A stretch of 64,000 nucleotides of DNA. Origin: Triangularia verruculosa (lineage: Eukaryota > Ascomycota > Sordariomycetes > Sordariales > Podosporaceae). The notes under the pieces were generated by a model, which ran no database searches, was not told where the DNA came from, and saw only the letters and a list, made by a program, of their open reading frames with translations. This document shows, piece by piece, positions 23,080 to 35,892 of the stretch (position 1 is the stretch's first letter; each line of letters starts with the position of its first letter). A program made the position numbers and the translations under genes. The DNA lies in contig MU863917.1 in NCBI GenBank assembly GCA_033296885.1, positions 186,001 through 250,000 on the forward strand. Direction: 5' to 3'.

Positions 23080-24679
23080 CTTGGAAGATTTGTTATGATC
23101 ACGACTCCTCTAAGAAAAGAAGAAGAGTTATCCCAGGAAAATAGGAGAGGAAAGAGAAACATATATACCGGCAACCAACCACACCAGGTCGAGTGAACAG
23201 CCTGAGTGACAACGCCCCCATTGTGTTAGTCTTGCGTCAACGGCTTTCCCCCAGGGGGTGTGTGTTTGATGAAATCTTATTCTCGATTCCCGTATTGTAA
23301 GCTGGATATGGTGCTGCACACCCCGTGATCGCAGAGTAGTGTCGCGTGGAGAGAATTGAGTTCTCAAGCGGTGGTTTAATGACGGCCTTGACAAAGGCTT
23401 GCGGGACGTGCCGTCAAACATCATGTCCCAAGGTGCCTGTATGTTACAGGGGAACCCCACCGCTTATGTCACTAAAAGTCTGGCACGAACCCCACTATTT
23501 CACGTCACAAAGCACATGATGAAGTCCTTCACGATCCACAGAATGTTCAAATGACAAGTTTTGAATTCAGCTGGTAGGAACACCCAGGAGACGATTGCAA
23601 CTCTTCTCTCGAAGCCTGCCGGTGTCAGCAGCCGGCAGAAGAAACGTCCAGTCCTAAGCAGCTCATTAAAAAGGTCAACACCCTCCGGGGCTACTTTTTG
23701 TGACCAATGTTGACCTTCTCGAGCTATCAATGGACTGGAACGTAGACTTATGCCCCGGCCAACGCCACCTCGTCAGACATCCCCCCCTTTGAACCCGCAT
23801 CACCTGTCCAAACATAAAACCTACAAAAATACAGTCCCCTCCAAGGTTTCCATGTGCGCTTCATAAAGCATCTCTCGCCTTGCTCTCAACGAGACTCGGC
23901 GCTGCCCCCCTGTTTTGACTTTCAGCCACCAGTCCGTGAAAGACGCCTTCCACGCCCTGGTGACATCCTGTCCATCCCCATTACCAAGAAATTACCCGTC
24001 ATGCCCGCCCACAGCACCGAGCAGAGAGCAAACCGCCACACACCCCCGGAAACTTTGTCGAGGACCGTCGGAAAACATGCGTCGTCGCATCCCGATAAAC
24101 ATGAACATTGTCATCTAATCCGTCATCAAAAAGCCCGTCCTTCCCCGTCCATGGACCACCCCCCATTTTTGAGAAATGAACAACCCGTTTGTACTCCGAT
24201 CCCACTTGCCAAACGGTAGCGGGAAAACATCAACCGGACAAGCATCCAGTAAAGGGATGCGTCCTCTTTGGAGGAAAACACCACACCCTGTCTTGATCGC
24301 ATGATAGAAAAACGCCGCGCCAATGAAGAGATAAAAAAAGCCAGAAGCCAATATGTCGGAAAACCCTCCAAGTCGTATGCACACATATGCCGCGAGTATT
24401 TTACCACCCCAAAGCTTTGCCGAAAGATACACACGATCTCAGAAAAACTTCAAAAGCGGTATGGCGATGAGATGGACAACTGTGATTAATGCGATTTCGT
24501 GAAAATAGTAGCCCCCGTCTTGATGCCGAATGTCGTGCAAGCCAAAGCAGCCCGTGAGAAGAGAAATCTGTTCTAAGCGGGTGAAGCCAGGAATATGTAC
24601 CGCATCTGATGAAAAGCTGAGTTGTATACCGAACAAAATTTTGTACAGAAAACTTGGTGCCAGTCACTTGCCATCATGC
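23080..24679. other. Gene-free 1.6 kb, HAD hydrolase to coiled-coil gene
   Basis: The hydrolase promoter lies at the left side, the 3' flank of the next minus-strand gene at the right. ORFs are short and overlap in conflicting frames. Nothing recognisable. Confidence 0.5.
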
Positions 24680-26937
24680 TCAGGCTCGACTGACTTGGCT
24701 CGCTGAAGTCCGACTGCGTTCGTCTTCTTCTAGCACGTCACTAAGTCGAGTTGGATGATGATGTCGCGGCATCGTTTCCCAACCGGGAGCTGCAAAACCC
24801 TGTCCTGAATACTCCGGCGTCCCAGTGTACGTGCCTGCCCACTGGGAGCTGGACGGTGGGTAGTTTGTCGGTTCAGCCTGGGAAGTCGGGGTTTCGTCAT
24901 AATCATCTGCCGTGTTGTTAGTAATGTTCGGGAGCCTCAAAACAGTACCATCCTCCGAGATCACGTACCTTCATCGTATCCAGCTTCGGACTCAGCACCA
25001 TACTGCGATTGGCGCGGAGGTTCATTAGCCGGTACGAAGTATCCTGGATGGTTGTTTGGTGGAGAAGAAGCGCGGGGTTGAGAAGTCGTTGACTGAGCAT
25101 AGTCGGGATACTGGGGCCCTTGAGCAGCGATGTATTCTGAGGTGTCGGCGGTCTGTTGGCTGTGCGAGCGCTGATGACGGCTTGGCTCACGGCTCGGAAT
25201 GCTTTGCGTCATCACAACAACTGGCACGCCACCGACGGTTGTAGGGGCGCCCTGTTGCAAGGCAGCGACACGCTCACGCTCTTCTTGCTCGCGGCGACCA
25301 AGTTCCTCCCACGCCCGACGGGCTTCTTCCTTGGAGATGAGTAGCTCGCGGCGCATTTCAGTAACCAGCTTTTGAAGCTTGGCGTTCTCAGCTTCACACT
25401 TGGCCGCGTTCTCGGTAGCCTCTATCCGACGCTGTTGCTCCTGCTCAAGTTGAGCGTGCAAGGTAGCATTGACTTCCTGGTGACGCTCTTCGGTAGAGCG
25501 AGTCTCATAGAACCAGCGTTGAAACTTCCTCTCGGAACTGGCACGCAGTCTTTGCAGCTCGACAACAGCATGGAAGAGATTGGCGCCTGCAGCCGACAAG
25601 TCGGCAACCTGGCGAGAGAGCTGAGACGATATTGGGTTTCGCTCAGCCTCGTCTGTGTTCTCCTGGAGCCTACGCAGCCAAAAGCTGGTCATACCTTCCC
25701 AGTGGGCTGATAACGCCTCCCATCGCTCAAACGCGTGAGGAAACGAATTCTTAGTTCGAGTGGAGCCCATAGCTTGCGATGTTGAGTCAGCGCCAGGTTG
25801 TGAAGGTGCTACGCCGGCACCTGGCTGGGGGGTAGAACTGAAATTCTGCGGCGTCTGAGCATTTCTAGGGCGCAATGGAGGCGGAATAGCAGAGGGCTGT
25901 TGCTGAGCCAAAGATGTTGATGGCATTCGGGTATGGCCGCCACCTTCCTGGGCGCGCTGTTGTCGACGCTGGGTAGCCGGGTCAATAGGGGTGTGGCTGA
26001 CGTCAGGAGCAGCGCCAGCAACGGGGGCTCTGCGCTCTGCTGCGCGTCGCCGGGATTCTTCCAGAGCGCGAGCTTCTTCTTCAGCACGGGCACGCTCCAT
26101 CTGCTCTCGTTCGGCTCTCTGTCTCGCCTCGCGCTCAGCACGCTCTCTCATGATCATTCTAGGGCCACGAATGACTTGCTGAGGTGATCCAGGCTGGGCT
26201 GGGGGAGCAGTGGGCCTCGTGGTCGCGCCAGCGTTGCCATTGGTGGTGGCAGGACCACTACCAGCAAGAAGGTCAGCCATCGAAGCGTTTTCTTCTACAA
26301 AGTCAGGTGATAAGGAATTGGGCTGGCGCAAAGCTTCCTCAAGGGTCCAGAGAATGGCGCTTTGGGTTTGCTTAGAAAGGCTAAGGAGGGGATGCGGCGG
26401 TCTGTCTTTGGTTGAGGAAGAGAGGCGCTGGTGACCGTAGAGATAGGGCAAGACAGTCGAGGTGTCTTCGTCGTCGTCACTTAGGTCCTGGGAGAGCTGT
26501 CGTCGAAGTGGACTGAAAACCTGTTCGGGCTGACCAAAGTTGTCGCGCGCACCGGGGAGAGAGAATATCGGCGGTGGGCTAGCTCCACCAGCGGCTGTGT
26601 CAAAGTGCGGTCGGCGCTGAGTCTCGGAGAGTCGTGGACTGGGACTGGCCGAGAAGCGTGGAGTGCGGCGGAGAGTTCTGTGAGAAGACGGTGTGGGGGA
26701 TCTGTCTTCGCGTTGCTGGGGAGTGATTGTGCCGGGGCGAGGTTGAAAGCTCTGTTGTTGCTGGCGCTGGAAAAAAGATGGGGAGGTTGGGAGGTGGAAA
26801 TCGCTAGGGTCGCGAAGGGAACCTTCTTGACTGCCAGCAGCAAGGTCTCCCAAAGCACCAGCGGGGGCTGGTCTGGTTGACAAGGCGAATGCGGAGCTGT
26901 CACCACTCCTCGGCGTGGTGACGGCGGTGGCAAGGGT
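24680..26937 (-). CDS. Proline-rich coiled-coil protein of unknown function, 5' end unresolved
   Basis: Exons 24969-26937 (or beyond) and 24680-24906, joined through a GTACGT donor and CAG acceptor with an ACTAAC branch. The last exon adds DDYDETPTSQ to a stop. The first part (to about residue 220) is rich in Ser, Pro and Gln; then an Arg/Glu-rich, probably coiled-coil stretch (ERAEREARQRAEREQMERAR); then a globular-looking helical block (HAFERWEALSAHWEGMTSFW, near residue 410) followed by a second coiled coil (about 460-570); the tail is disordered. The frame has no ATG before an upstream stop, so an exon is missing: the acceptor could be CAG ending at 26938, and a possible start ATG lies at 27002-27004 using a weak GTCAGA donor. 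The family is not recognised. Confidence 0.6.
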
Positions 26938-27004
26938 CTGAAGACGGGGCTGGGGGATGCTATCGTTTGCCAGATCAGAGGCGGTTTCTGACCAAGGATA
27001 TCAT

Positions 27005-30000
27005 GCAACGATGGTGGGGTTGGTGTGAGAGCTGTTGCGGAGCTTCCAGCTGGCCTCACTCACCGTAGGAATTCCGGAGAGCCGGGAATCTTGGCTGTAA
27101 GGGACCGCAAAGCGCAGATAACAATGGTGTTGAGGGAATGTAAGAATGGAAGGGAGATGCTGAAGTCCTAGAGCATCCGAGGGATCCAGCAGGGACAGAG
27201 AACAGCGAGCAGCAGAGGACAGAGCTGCGGCTGCGCGGAAAAGCTGGAGGTCGGAAGACCTGGAGACAAGACCTTGGAAAATGCGTGGCTGGTGAGTGCC
27301 AAAATTGCCGAGCGAGTCTGGTGGTTGGACGGATATGCGCGCCCCCCTCAAAATCCAAGCGGCGCGTAGTCAGCAGCGTCAAAACAGAGAATAAAGATTA
27401 GGCGCGTTGTCCCAGAGCATCTGGCGCCAATACTTGTCGGGTCCAGCGACAAAAAACGTTCGGAATGCGTGTGTGGACGATGAGGCTGCCGACGATTAGA
27501 CACGCATTAGTATTCGCAGATGCTCGAGACCGGTGACGACAGTCGTATCGCAAAACCCAAACACCCCCCCAAACACCCAACCCACACCCGAGATCGACTC
27601 GCGGTACCGTGCCGACCTCACATCCAATTCAACCTCACTCACCAATGATTTTTCACCGCCGCCTAAAAGACTGTAATGGGCCGGGTCCCGCTGTTCAAAC
27701 GAGGGAAATATTCAAGGAGTGTATTTGGTCAGAAGCACATGGCGAGGACGAGAGCCAATGGCTGGCAACGAGCGAGCAATCCACTGTCGAGTTGGAACGA
27801 AGTGGTGAAGATGGTGAATCAAAAAAAGAGACAGTCCCAAGGTCCGCGATTTGATTTTGGGTGAGCAGCAGACGGGAGCAACGCCAGGGCCACCCTCCGC
27901 TACGGTGATTGGGAGATCGCTGTTTCGCCCAGGGCTGAGCTTTAGCGGGTGCACGGACTCATGCCAGAGCTCGCTTGTTTGGTTTCAACAGAGATGGATC
28001 TCCAGCAAAGAAGCTAACAGAGAAGGCAGTGGTGGGTTTTGATCTCGGATATGGTGATATAAAGGGGGTCAAAAAGGGGAAGAAGGGCATCACTGACAGA
28101 AGAGCCGATGAACTGGACATCTTCGGTCTTATACGTACATCTCACCAGATCTTCAAAGCTGTCAGCCTGCCTTGTGCCTCCATGCAATGCAGCTTCGACC
28201 CAACAAGCAGACAGGCGACGGGTCGGTCGGGCGGATGGACTTCTGCCTCGGAATCTGATTTCAGGATACAGCTGCTAATTACAGATAGGCCAGTGGTACG
28301 AAGAAGAAGCTGAAGAATAGCTTGATGGTGCAGCATGCGGCTGTGCGACGTCCAGCTTGGAAGCTGGCCAGATATACGAACAGATATAGCTCCGTCATTT
28401 CAGAGCTCGGCCATCAAGCTTGATGCCTGTTCTCGCGCCCTGATTTGCTCTGTTTGCGCGGACGAGCAAAGGGCCAGACAAACGGACAATGGGCACAATG
28501 CACTTCATAAAGCGGAAGGGGCTGGTGAGCGCCCAACTTGCATCAGAAAGTGAGGAGGCTGGGCCACTGAGGCGCGAGATGGAAGAAGCTTGGAAAAGGC
28601 ACAAGCTCACGCATGGAGGGGCTCTGAGCTGGCAGTACATAAAGTGTGGGTGACGAAACATCAACGAAATCTGCACCAATCAGAGGCTGGTATCAGGGCC
28701 CAGCGATCCCAATAGGGCGGTACTGCGCAGGGTTGCCCACACCATCTTCATCTCAACCCTGGCCTTGGAACGCGCATCTTGAGCCGGGCATTGCTTGCAT
28801 CGCAGCCCAATGGTTGCACCGATCTGCTCCGTCTGGTTGTTCTCGAAGCTGTTTCTATTGCATATCATGACCTTCTCTCAGCCTTGTCAAAGCCCAATGC
28901 CTCTTTTGTCCTCATTCAGGAGAAAACCTGATCGGCTCCCGAAAAGAATACGCTGACCGCCGATTCCCCCTTTTCTTGCCGAGAGCTGGAGGCGGGGCAT
29001 CCCGCTTTGTGGAGGCCCGGAAGGACGGCTCGGCCCCGGGATGGCAGATGAAAGGATGCGACAGTGGGCCTGCCAATCGGGGTTCTCTGAACGACTCTTG
29101 AGAAAACAAGCTCACGCGATCTCGCAAAACCTCACCAGAAAGGCAAAGATTGCAACGGGATGTCTATAAAGATTGTTAAATCCTCCCCGGCCGGTAAGAT
29201 CCAACGGCTTGGAGATCTAGAACGCCACCAGCCTCCGAAACAACGGCGTGCGGTCGAAGAAATGACCGTTAGCGGCATCTCAAAATCCCCTGGAGATGTC
29301 AGAGTGAAGCGGATTCCTATTTCGGCCTCACCAATTCTTTTTCGACAATGGAGCCCGAAGTCTGAAAACCTTTTTGATCATTTATCTGCAGCTGGGTTCG
29401 AAACCGGTACTTAATTACCCAGTTACGGGAATATGTTTGGTCACAAGACTTGAATATGAAGAAAGTATTCACAGCTATCTAACGGACAGTAAACTGTCAT
29501 ATCGGCAGAATCAAGCAAAAGAAACTTCGCCCTCAAAAAGGCGCCCGTTATTTGCACCGCCCAATCTGAGATTCAACAAACAATCGGCTTGCGATCTTTT
29601 ACCTGTGGAATATCTGTCTGCGCATCTTCAATCGCAGTGATAACTGGCAAAAGCCACATCTGAGGTCCTCACAGTCAAGCTTTTTGGTGTCTCACACCTT
29701 TGTAGATTTCTCCATCAGTCACTGCCGTCCCTTTTCATGGTCCTCGCAAGATCAGTCCGTTCAGCAAGCTTCGGCCAGTTCTATGTCCTTTCATAACATC
29801 AATAGTCTCCAGACTTTGCCCGTCGAGCAGCAAGACCAACGGCGAAGAGTTTCGCATTGCTATGCTCTCCTGGCAATGAGGCTTGTACGCATATGTATAT
29901 GAATGCTGCCGAAAGTCGTTGCTGAAGAAGAGGTGTCTTAGACAACTGTCTGGAAGCTGCCGGTCTCTCGCCATTGGCCGCAGAGGGCGAGAGCATCACA

Positions 30001-30622
30001 AGGATCGGAGAATTGCTTTCACCCAAGGAGGTTCAAGCCTCAAGGTTCTCACTTCCACAGAGGGGCCTTGCCGTCCCGATGGATCATACGCTTTACTGGG
30101 AAGAATCATATCACGGATGTTGTGTAGTAATTGGCACTTGGTCGCCGAAATCAAAGTTCCTATCCGAAACGTTGTTTGGCACCTGAGTGCCAAATCCTGA
30201 TCATGCTGAGAAACGGGTAAGCCAATCGTCAGTTAACGACCACAGTCTTCTCCCGACCGAAGGTACATGTTTTTCTGACAGGGGCTTTAACAAGTGTATC
30301 ATGCATTATCGACCATTTGACTGCAGTGGTATGAATGCACCACTGTGCCGTTGTATACCCATCATCATAGCATTGGCAACTTTTGTGTCGGGGTGATCAA
30401 GCAAGCCATTCTACACCGGCCCATTGAGCATTGCCAATGTCATAGGAAGATGAGGCCCGCCCTTTCTCGTCCTTCTCCCAGCCAGCTTTCGCTTTCACAA
30501 CATGCGCACGCTTCCCTCTTGATGGGGCATTGGAGCTGATGCTATCAACCTGCTCGTTGGCATTTCCGCGAAGCAGCACTGTAAAACCGACCACGGGGCA
30601 AATAAGGTAAGCACCAGTCGAC
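27005..30622. other. Gene-poor 3.6 kb, left part of an accessory-looking block
   Basis: It contains the presumed 5' untranslated region of the coiled-coil gene (a GTGAGT donor at 27061 on the minus strand may belong to a 5' UTR intron). After that only short ORFs with no family features. No repeat or RNA gene recognised. Confidence 0.5.
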
Positions 30623-32056
30623 ATGACTGAGAGCGCAGCAACAGCAGCAACAAGTTTTTCGGTAAACCTAGCGGGTCCATACCCTTACTCCGGGTTGCAA
30701 GTTCTGGGGCTCTTTCTTTTAGGATTATTTCCGCTTCTTTCAATCACAGCCTGTGTCTTGTGGGTATGGAGTCGCCGTCTTTGCCAGGGCCTGGGACTCG
30801 GTGAGTACTTGTTGTCTCACAACAGCTCGTAGCTGACGGGAACTCTAGGCGACTATGTGATATTTGCCGCAACCGTGGGTGATGCTGTTAGAGGTTGCGA
30901 TGTAATCATGCATGCTGCTTGAACAGTCTACATAGGGCCTTACAATTCCTCAGGGCGTATTCGCAGCTCTCTGTAAGTTTTGTGCCCGGCTGAAACTCCT
31001 AGGGCAGAAGTCTAATAATTTTGTCTAGACATGCGGGCCAATTACTGTGGCGTTCACGACATCGACATTCACGCTCATCCCACAAACAAAGGTTTGATCT
31101 TTGCCTACCTCAACCGCGTTTCCTGCAGTCCTCTCCTTGCGATGGTTAAGATCTCCGCATTACTATTTCCCCTGGGAGTTGGCGGTACAAAACACTTGGT
31201 GGATGTTTCATGCCGAGTTCTCATTTTGCTCAACATCCTCCAAGTCCGTGCTTGTCTCCCAGCAACGATCTTCAACTGCAAGCCTGTAGAATATGTCTGG
31301 ACAAAACCTACTGGTCAGAAAAAAGTTTCAACCCGGGCCTGTTTGCGGTGGCGCCAGCCTCAACAAATATTCTCACCGATAACTTCATCCTCCTGGTTCC
31401 CTTCATTGCCTTCGAGGGCCTGAGGCTGGGATGGAAGATACGGGCAGCACTCTTGACTGTCTTTGCCTCGGTTGCAGTGTAAGATTATTAACTGATCTCT
31501 CAGACATTTGTAATGATGCTAATGTCCAGTTGCAGCGTCACATGCATCAGCATCATACGTCTCTACTCTGTGATCCGTGTGTGGCACATCAAACCGCCCG
31601 ATGGCCATTATACGATCGGGTACACCACCGATATCATCGAGGTGAACCTAGCCATCGTTACGGTAACTATACCTGCGCTGTGACCGCTCGCACGCGTATG
31701 GTTCCCAGGCGTGTTTGAGTCGATGGGGATCAATCGGCCCTATGTCTATCCGGACATTGAGGTCCAGGTCCGTGCCAGCATGAGCCAGCAAATGAGGTCG
31801 CCTCCTCTCCGTGCGGAGATCCTGTGGCTTCAACGAGGGCCGCATACCCCAATTACATTAGGGGTCCTTTTCCCGCCCCGGGATATCGGAAAGGAGACCC
31901 CAAGAACAGAGACAGAAGGTGGCAGTGGTGGAGCGAGATAAGGACGACGACTATCACGGCATTATCCGACGGGCAAACAGCAGCACTGGGCCGCCTATCG
32001 AGGAGCAGAATGACGAGAATTTTCTGATCATTCAAAAGACAGAACCAAACAGTTAA
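30623..32056 (+). pseudogene. Decayed fungal rhodopsin-domain (PTH11-like) integral membrane protein
   Basis: The family pattern runs through the region but in broken frames. Exon 1 (30623-30800) gives a hydrophobic start ending WSRRLCQGLGL; a 48-nt intron leads to GDYVIFAAT (30849 on). From 31031 come MRANYCGVHDIDIH, NKGLIFAYLNR, LAMVKISALLF and CKPVEYVWTKPTG, all diagnostic of the family. The next motif FNPGLFAVAPASTNILTDNF is in another frame: a one-base loss sits in or near the six-A run 31319-31324. After an intron at about 31480-31535, ISIIRLYSVIRVW and HYTIGYTTDIIEVNLAIVT follow, then a TGA at 31681 where the family has CGA (Arg) in PALRPL. A further frame change lies before the probable C-terminus (ending KTEPNS at 32056). 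A pseudogene is favoured; sequencing errors could explain the frameshift but less easily the stop. Confidence 0.75.
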
Positions 32057-34006
32057 GGGGCTCATCACTTGCATATTCACACAAAGCACAACATCGTACC
32101 GGACCGGCGGAATTCAGTGTGGTTAGATGTTTACATTGACACACTTTCAGTTGAAGTATTTCACCAACGCTCCAAATGGTCACCCACGGCGTTTTCGAGG
32201 GTTGGGTTTGGACGAGGGTCTGGAGCATACAGCTAGCGGATCAGCATGAGGTAGGGTTAAGGGATGATAACATGGCATTCTTGGATTTTGGGATGGGATT
32301 TTTAGACGCACGCTTCCGGTACCCACGGATGGGCCAGGTCACATCATGTTGGCCACACTTTCCTTCCTCTTGGGTCGTTTTCCTTTGGTTTTTGGGAGCT
32401 TGGGGGCTTCTCCCTGCAGCTCACTCTGCATTTTAGCCACTTTGGGGGGTTTACGTATGCAACATGATCGGGTATATTTTCTGGCAAGCCGGGTGGCCGG
32501 ATTTTTCTTGCTTCTTTTGCTCGTGCTGCTTTGGCCCTTGTACGTTGACTTCAAGTATGCGTTGTTTGGCCAGAGACTAGAGCTGTATGTCTCGAGTTTG
32601 CTTTTGTTGAACCAAATCGGAGCATTTCAAGAGATGCAAGCGTGTCGGAAGAGCGTGGTTTAGTGTTTAGCACCAAACAGGCAAAAAAAACTCTGTTCAT
32701 GTTTGACCTCGAACGCATCACTATCACAGACAGTTGAACACGGTGATTGATCGTCTGCCATGGACTGCAAAGCCCGGACAAGGCGACGTTGATGTGGATG
32801 CCCATCGGGCCCGCCATCCGGCAGTCAAACCCCCTGGCCAAGAGATGCAGACTCCACAAGGCTTAGAGAGAATGATATTGATTGGACAATTCAGTCAGAA
32901 AAGGTGGAGCACAAATTGGGGATGATTGCTTCTTCGAACCTCAGGTTGCTCCCTTTCCAAACGGGCAACGACAGCCTCCCTCAGAAGATGGAACAAGTTG
33001 AAGCAGCAGTTGTCAGCTCTTCTTTGCTTCTGACTACCTCCCTTTTTCTGTCTGCTTCCCCTTCCCCGCAGCCGCCAGAGCCTCGAATCTCATGATGATA
33101 TCTGATAGAGCACTGTTGCCCGCGCAAACGCCAAACGGACCATGGCCGTCCCTGCGAAGACATCCGCCCCGACAGTCGCGAAAACTGTATGCGGCCCATC
33201 GATGATGCCTCGATTGGCGACAGCTTGTCTCGCAGCCAAGCCGCACTTACTCTTTGCGGGAGGAGTCAACGGCAACAGCAGCCAGGCTAGGCTTTGCCTG
33301 CGCAGTGACTGATCAACATATCCGACCCGCCTCAGAGGAGGCAATGCACGGTCTGGCCACCATGTCTCGGTCCTTCGGCCAGCACTCTGCTTTTTCCAAG
33401 TTTCTACACAGTCGTCTTTTTTCTGACGGAGGCTTGGAGCGGGAGCGGGAACCGTTGAGTACGTCGACTGCTGGATCTTTCCGGTTCGCCCCGTCGTCTG
33501 ATTGAGTCGAGCTGGGACAAGACACGCCCACTTACACAAACATCACCCGGAAATCAGACAACTGATACCTCCTCTTCCCCGTTTGTAAGCGCTTCTTATG
33601 GATGAACAAATCGGACAAAAAGGAATGCTTTTTCGGTGTATCAGCCTCGGCCCGGCACCTCTCTCATCACAAAGTTTGTCATGCTCGTTGACGGGCCGTT
33701 GCTTGCTTTGCTTTTCATCCTGTCTCTCTCCCCGGAGCCCGGGTACGTCATCTGATTGCAGCCCGTCCAAGCGGAGCGACGCGAACCCAGCTGCATTCCG
33801 CTCAGACCCAGGAGTAAGGGTCCATATCCCCTATATCATACCTTTACCTCCGCAATGCTGTGTTGACCTCACCCCTTCATTCCTTGTCACCACACCCTCC
33901 TTCCCTCCCTCACTTTTGTTTATGTTAGGGCTCGTTCAGGGAGTGTGGCGTCCGGAGAGGCTGCACTCACTAGGCTGAGTCTGAACTTTTGTCATTCCTG
34001 GCATAT
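32057..34006. other. Gene-free 1.9 kb upstream of the disordered-protein gene
   Basis: Short ORFs only; the 149-codon minus-strand ORF at 33090-33539 has no family or compositional support. CT-rich stretches near 33840-33920 are typical of fungal core promoters and may serve the next gene. Confidence 0.5.
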
Positions 34007-35692
34007 ATGGCTGGCCCGCTGCTCCACTCCTTCGATTACAAGGCTATCCCCATCTCGAAGTTTTGCCTCCTTCGCCAGCCGTTTCTGAAAGCATCACGTT
34101 CTCTTAAAAAATCTGCTCGGCACGCCATCAGATCAGTTTCCGCGTGTGTGGTACCACTACCCAAGATGGATTGTCAGGCAGATGCCACCGAGCTATCCGC
34201 TCTTTTACCCGCAACCCCAAAGCATCAATTCACCTCGAACTACTCTCGGCCCCGCACAGATTCTGTCAACGTCTATCCCCACGATGCCGCTCTGGAAGGA
34301 CGGGATTCCCTAGGATCAGACGGTCCTGTGCCAGGGATGGTAGATGATCACGACTCGGTCGTCTCGGCGGACGACGACTACCAGGACGGGATTCCAGGAA
34401 CCAGGCCTGGGCTATGGGATCCATTATGGTATTTCGGACGGCGCGGCCGGGACAGATCGGAGCATTGCCGTCCCATCAGTCCCACTGATAGATCTCGACG
34501 ACAAGGATATGCCCCGTGCCCCGTAAAGATTCAAGAAGATCGACCAGTTACACGCGGCCGGGCGTCTAGCTCCGACAGCCAGAACGAGGCCTTTCCCTGG
34601 CCCATCGTCGGACCCTGTGCGGAACAACAACGGCCTCACACGGCAAAATCTGGTTCATCGACAAGACCCCTCTATTCCCTTTTTCCTCTCGCAGCTCCCC
34701 AAAGACGACCTCCAGTTCCTCCGTTGCGCGTTTCGTCACTTCCAAGACAGCCTGGTTCGGGAACAGTATCGCCGTGTTCCTCTCTACCAAACAGCCGACG
34801 GCCCAGTATCGACACCAGAATGCATCCTGCCAGCAACATTCATATCTCGCCACCAATGAGTCGGCCTGATTCATCCAACGCGATCACGCCGCCGTTGACG
34901 CTGTACTCTTCTACGGCAGCCAGCTCGACGGCATCAATCCCACTGCTCTATCAGATGCCAATAGCACCCCCATCTACTCCTGCTGAGATCTCACCACCGG
35001 TATCGCCTCTGGATAAGACACTTCCTGATCCCCCCACCTCTGGAAACTGGAGACAATCCATCAGCAAGCGACCATCTATCGCCAGTCTACGAAAACTTTC
35101 CCTATCGAAATTCTCAACCCGGTCGTCACCTACTCTGGCTGACCTGGTCCGATCCCACTCTCGATCGCCGACAGAGGAAATCCCTCCCACACCAAGCCTA
35201 CCACTGCAACCACCCAGCACATCGGCTTCGAGTCAAAAGTTCTTCTCAGATCTACACACCCGCCCTCTGCCACCTCTACCTAGACCAAGTGATCTTATCC
35301 AACAGCCCCCGCCGCCGCCACCAAATATCTCGGTATTTGAGATCGACTCTGATTCCGAAGAGGAAGACTCGGACTCGGATGATGACATCGACTCTACTGC
35401 TACGAAAAAGAAGAGGAGCTTTGCGAAGAGATTGATGAGGGGGTTCGTACCCCATAACAGGAAGGCCAGGAGCGCCAGCGAGGGCGGCCCGCTAAGTCCT
35501 ACTCCGGGAACAGAAGCAACACTATCACCGCAAACAGCACCACCCGGGAGAAGAAGAGCTGGCACAGTGGGGAGTAACGTTGAGCCTCAACACCAAGAAA
35601 AGTTGGGGAAGCCTTGGATGAGGAGGCAGAAGAGTGGAGAGAATTTGATGAGCTGGGGGAGGTTTTTGAGTGGGAAGAGGGGGTCGACTTGA
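34007..35692 (+). CDS. Large intrinsically disordered Ser/Pro-rich protein, function unknown
   Basis: Single open frame, 561 codons from ATG 34007; ATG 34166 (MDCQADATELSALL), preceded by a better context, is an alternative start and would remove a basic, hydrophobic leader. The body is Ser/Pro-rich with repeated SP/TP sites, several PxxP stretches (for example PPLPRPSDLIQQPPPPPP) and an acidic Ser/Asp cluster (IDSDSEEEDSDSDDDIDS, near residue 450) followed by a basic patch (KKKRSFAKRLMRGF). The C-terminus MRRQKSGENLMSWGRFLSGKR is conserved-looking and basic. It could be a signalling or cell-polarity scaffold; that is a guess from composition only. No catalytic domain is visible. Confidence 0.72.
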   Translation: MAGPLLHSFDYKAIPISKFCLLRQPFLKASRSLKKSARHAIRSVSACVVPLPKMDCQADATELSALLPATPKHQFTSNYSRPRTDSVNVYPHDAALEGRDSLGSDGPVPGMVDDHDSVVSADDDYQDGIPGTRPGLWDPLWYFGRRGRDRSEHCRPISPTDRSRRQGYAPCPVKIQEDRPVTRGRASSSDSQNEAFPWPIVGPCAEQQRPHTAKSGSSTRPLYSLFPLAAPQRRPPVPPLRVSSLPRQPGSGTVSPCSSLPNSRRPSIDTRMHPASNIHISPPMSRPDSSNAITPPLTLYSSTAASSTASIPLLYQMPIAPPSTPAEISPPVSPLDKTLPDPPTSGNWRQSISKRPSIASLRKLSLSKFSTRSSPTLADLVRSHSRSPTEEIPPTPSLPLQPPSTSASSQKFFSDLHTRPLPPLPRPSDLIQQPPPPPPNISVFEIDSDSEEEDSDSDDDIDSTATKKKRSFAKRLMRGFVPHNRKARSASEGGPLSPTPGTEATLSPQTAPPGRRRAGTVGSNVEPQHQEKLGKPWMRRQKSGENLMSWGRFLSGKRGST

Positions 35693-35820
35693 TCTCTCTC
35701 TTCTACGCTTTGCCAAAAAGAAAAAAAAAGTGTGCGATACCCTAGAAAAAGGGGTGATGGATGGGATTTTTATGAAAAGGGATTTTATCATGATGAATAA
35801 CGAACATTTTTTGACACACC

Positions 35821-35836
35821 ACACACACACACACAC
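35821..35836. repeat. (AC)n microsatellite
   Basis: Eight AC units, preceded by further imperfect CA repeats from about 35814. Confidence 0.9.
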
Positions 35837-35878
35837 GCATATATACGTACATGTACACTTATTTTTACACTTTTACAG

Positions 35879-35892
35879 ACACACACACACAC
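35879..35892. repeat. (AC)n microsatellite
   Basis: Seven AC units about 40 bases downstream of the first tract; the spacing sequence is also CA/TA-rich. Confidence 0.9.

Noticed and set aside
29374..29420. GGTTCGAAACC-like sequence resembling a tRNA T-loop
   Set aside because: No acceptor, D-arm or anticodon stem can be folded around it.
33090..33539. 149-codon minus-strand ORF
   Set aside because: No recognisable feature and it overlaps conflicting frames of similar length.
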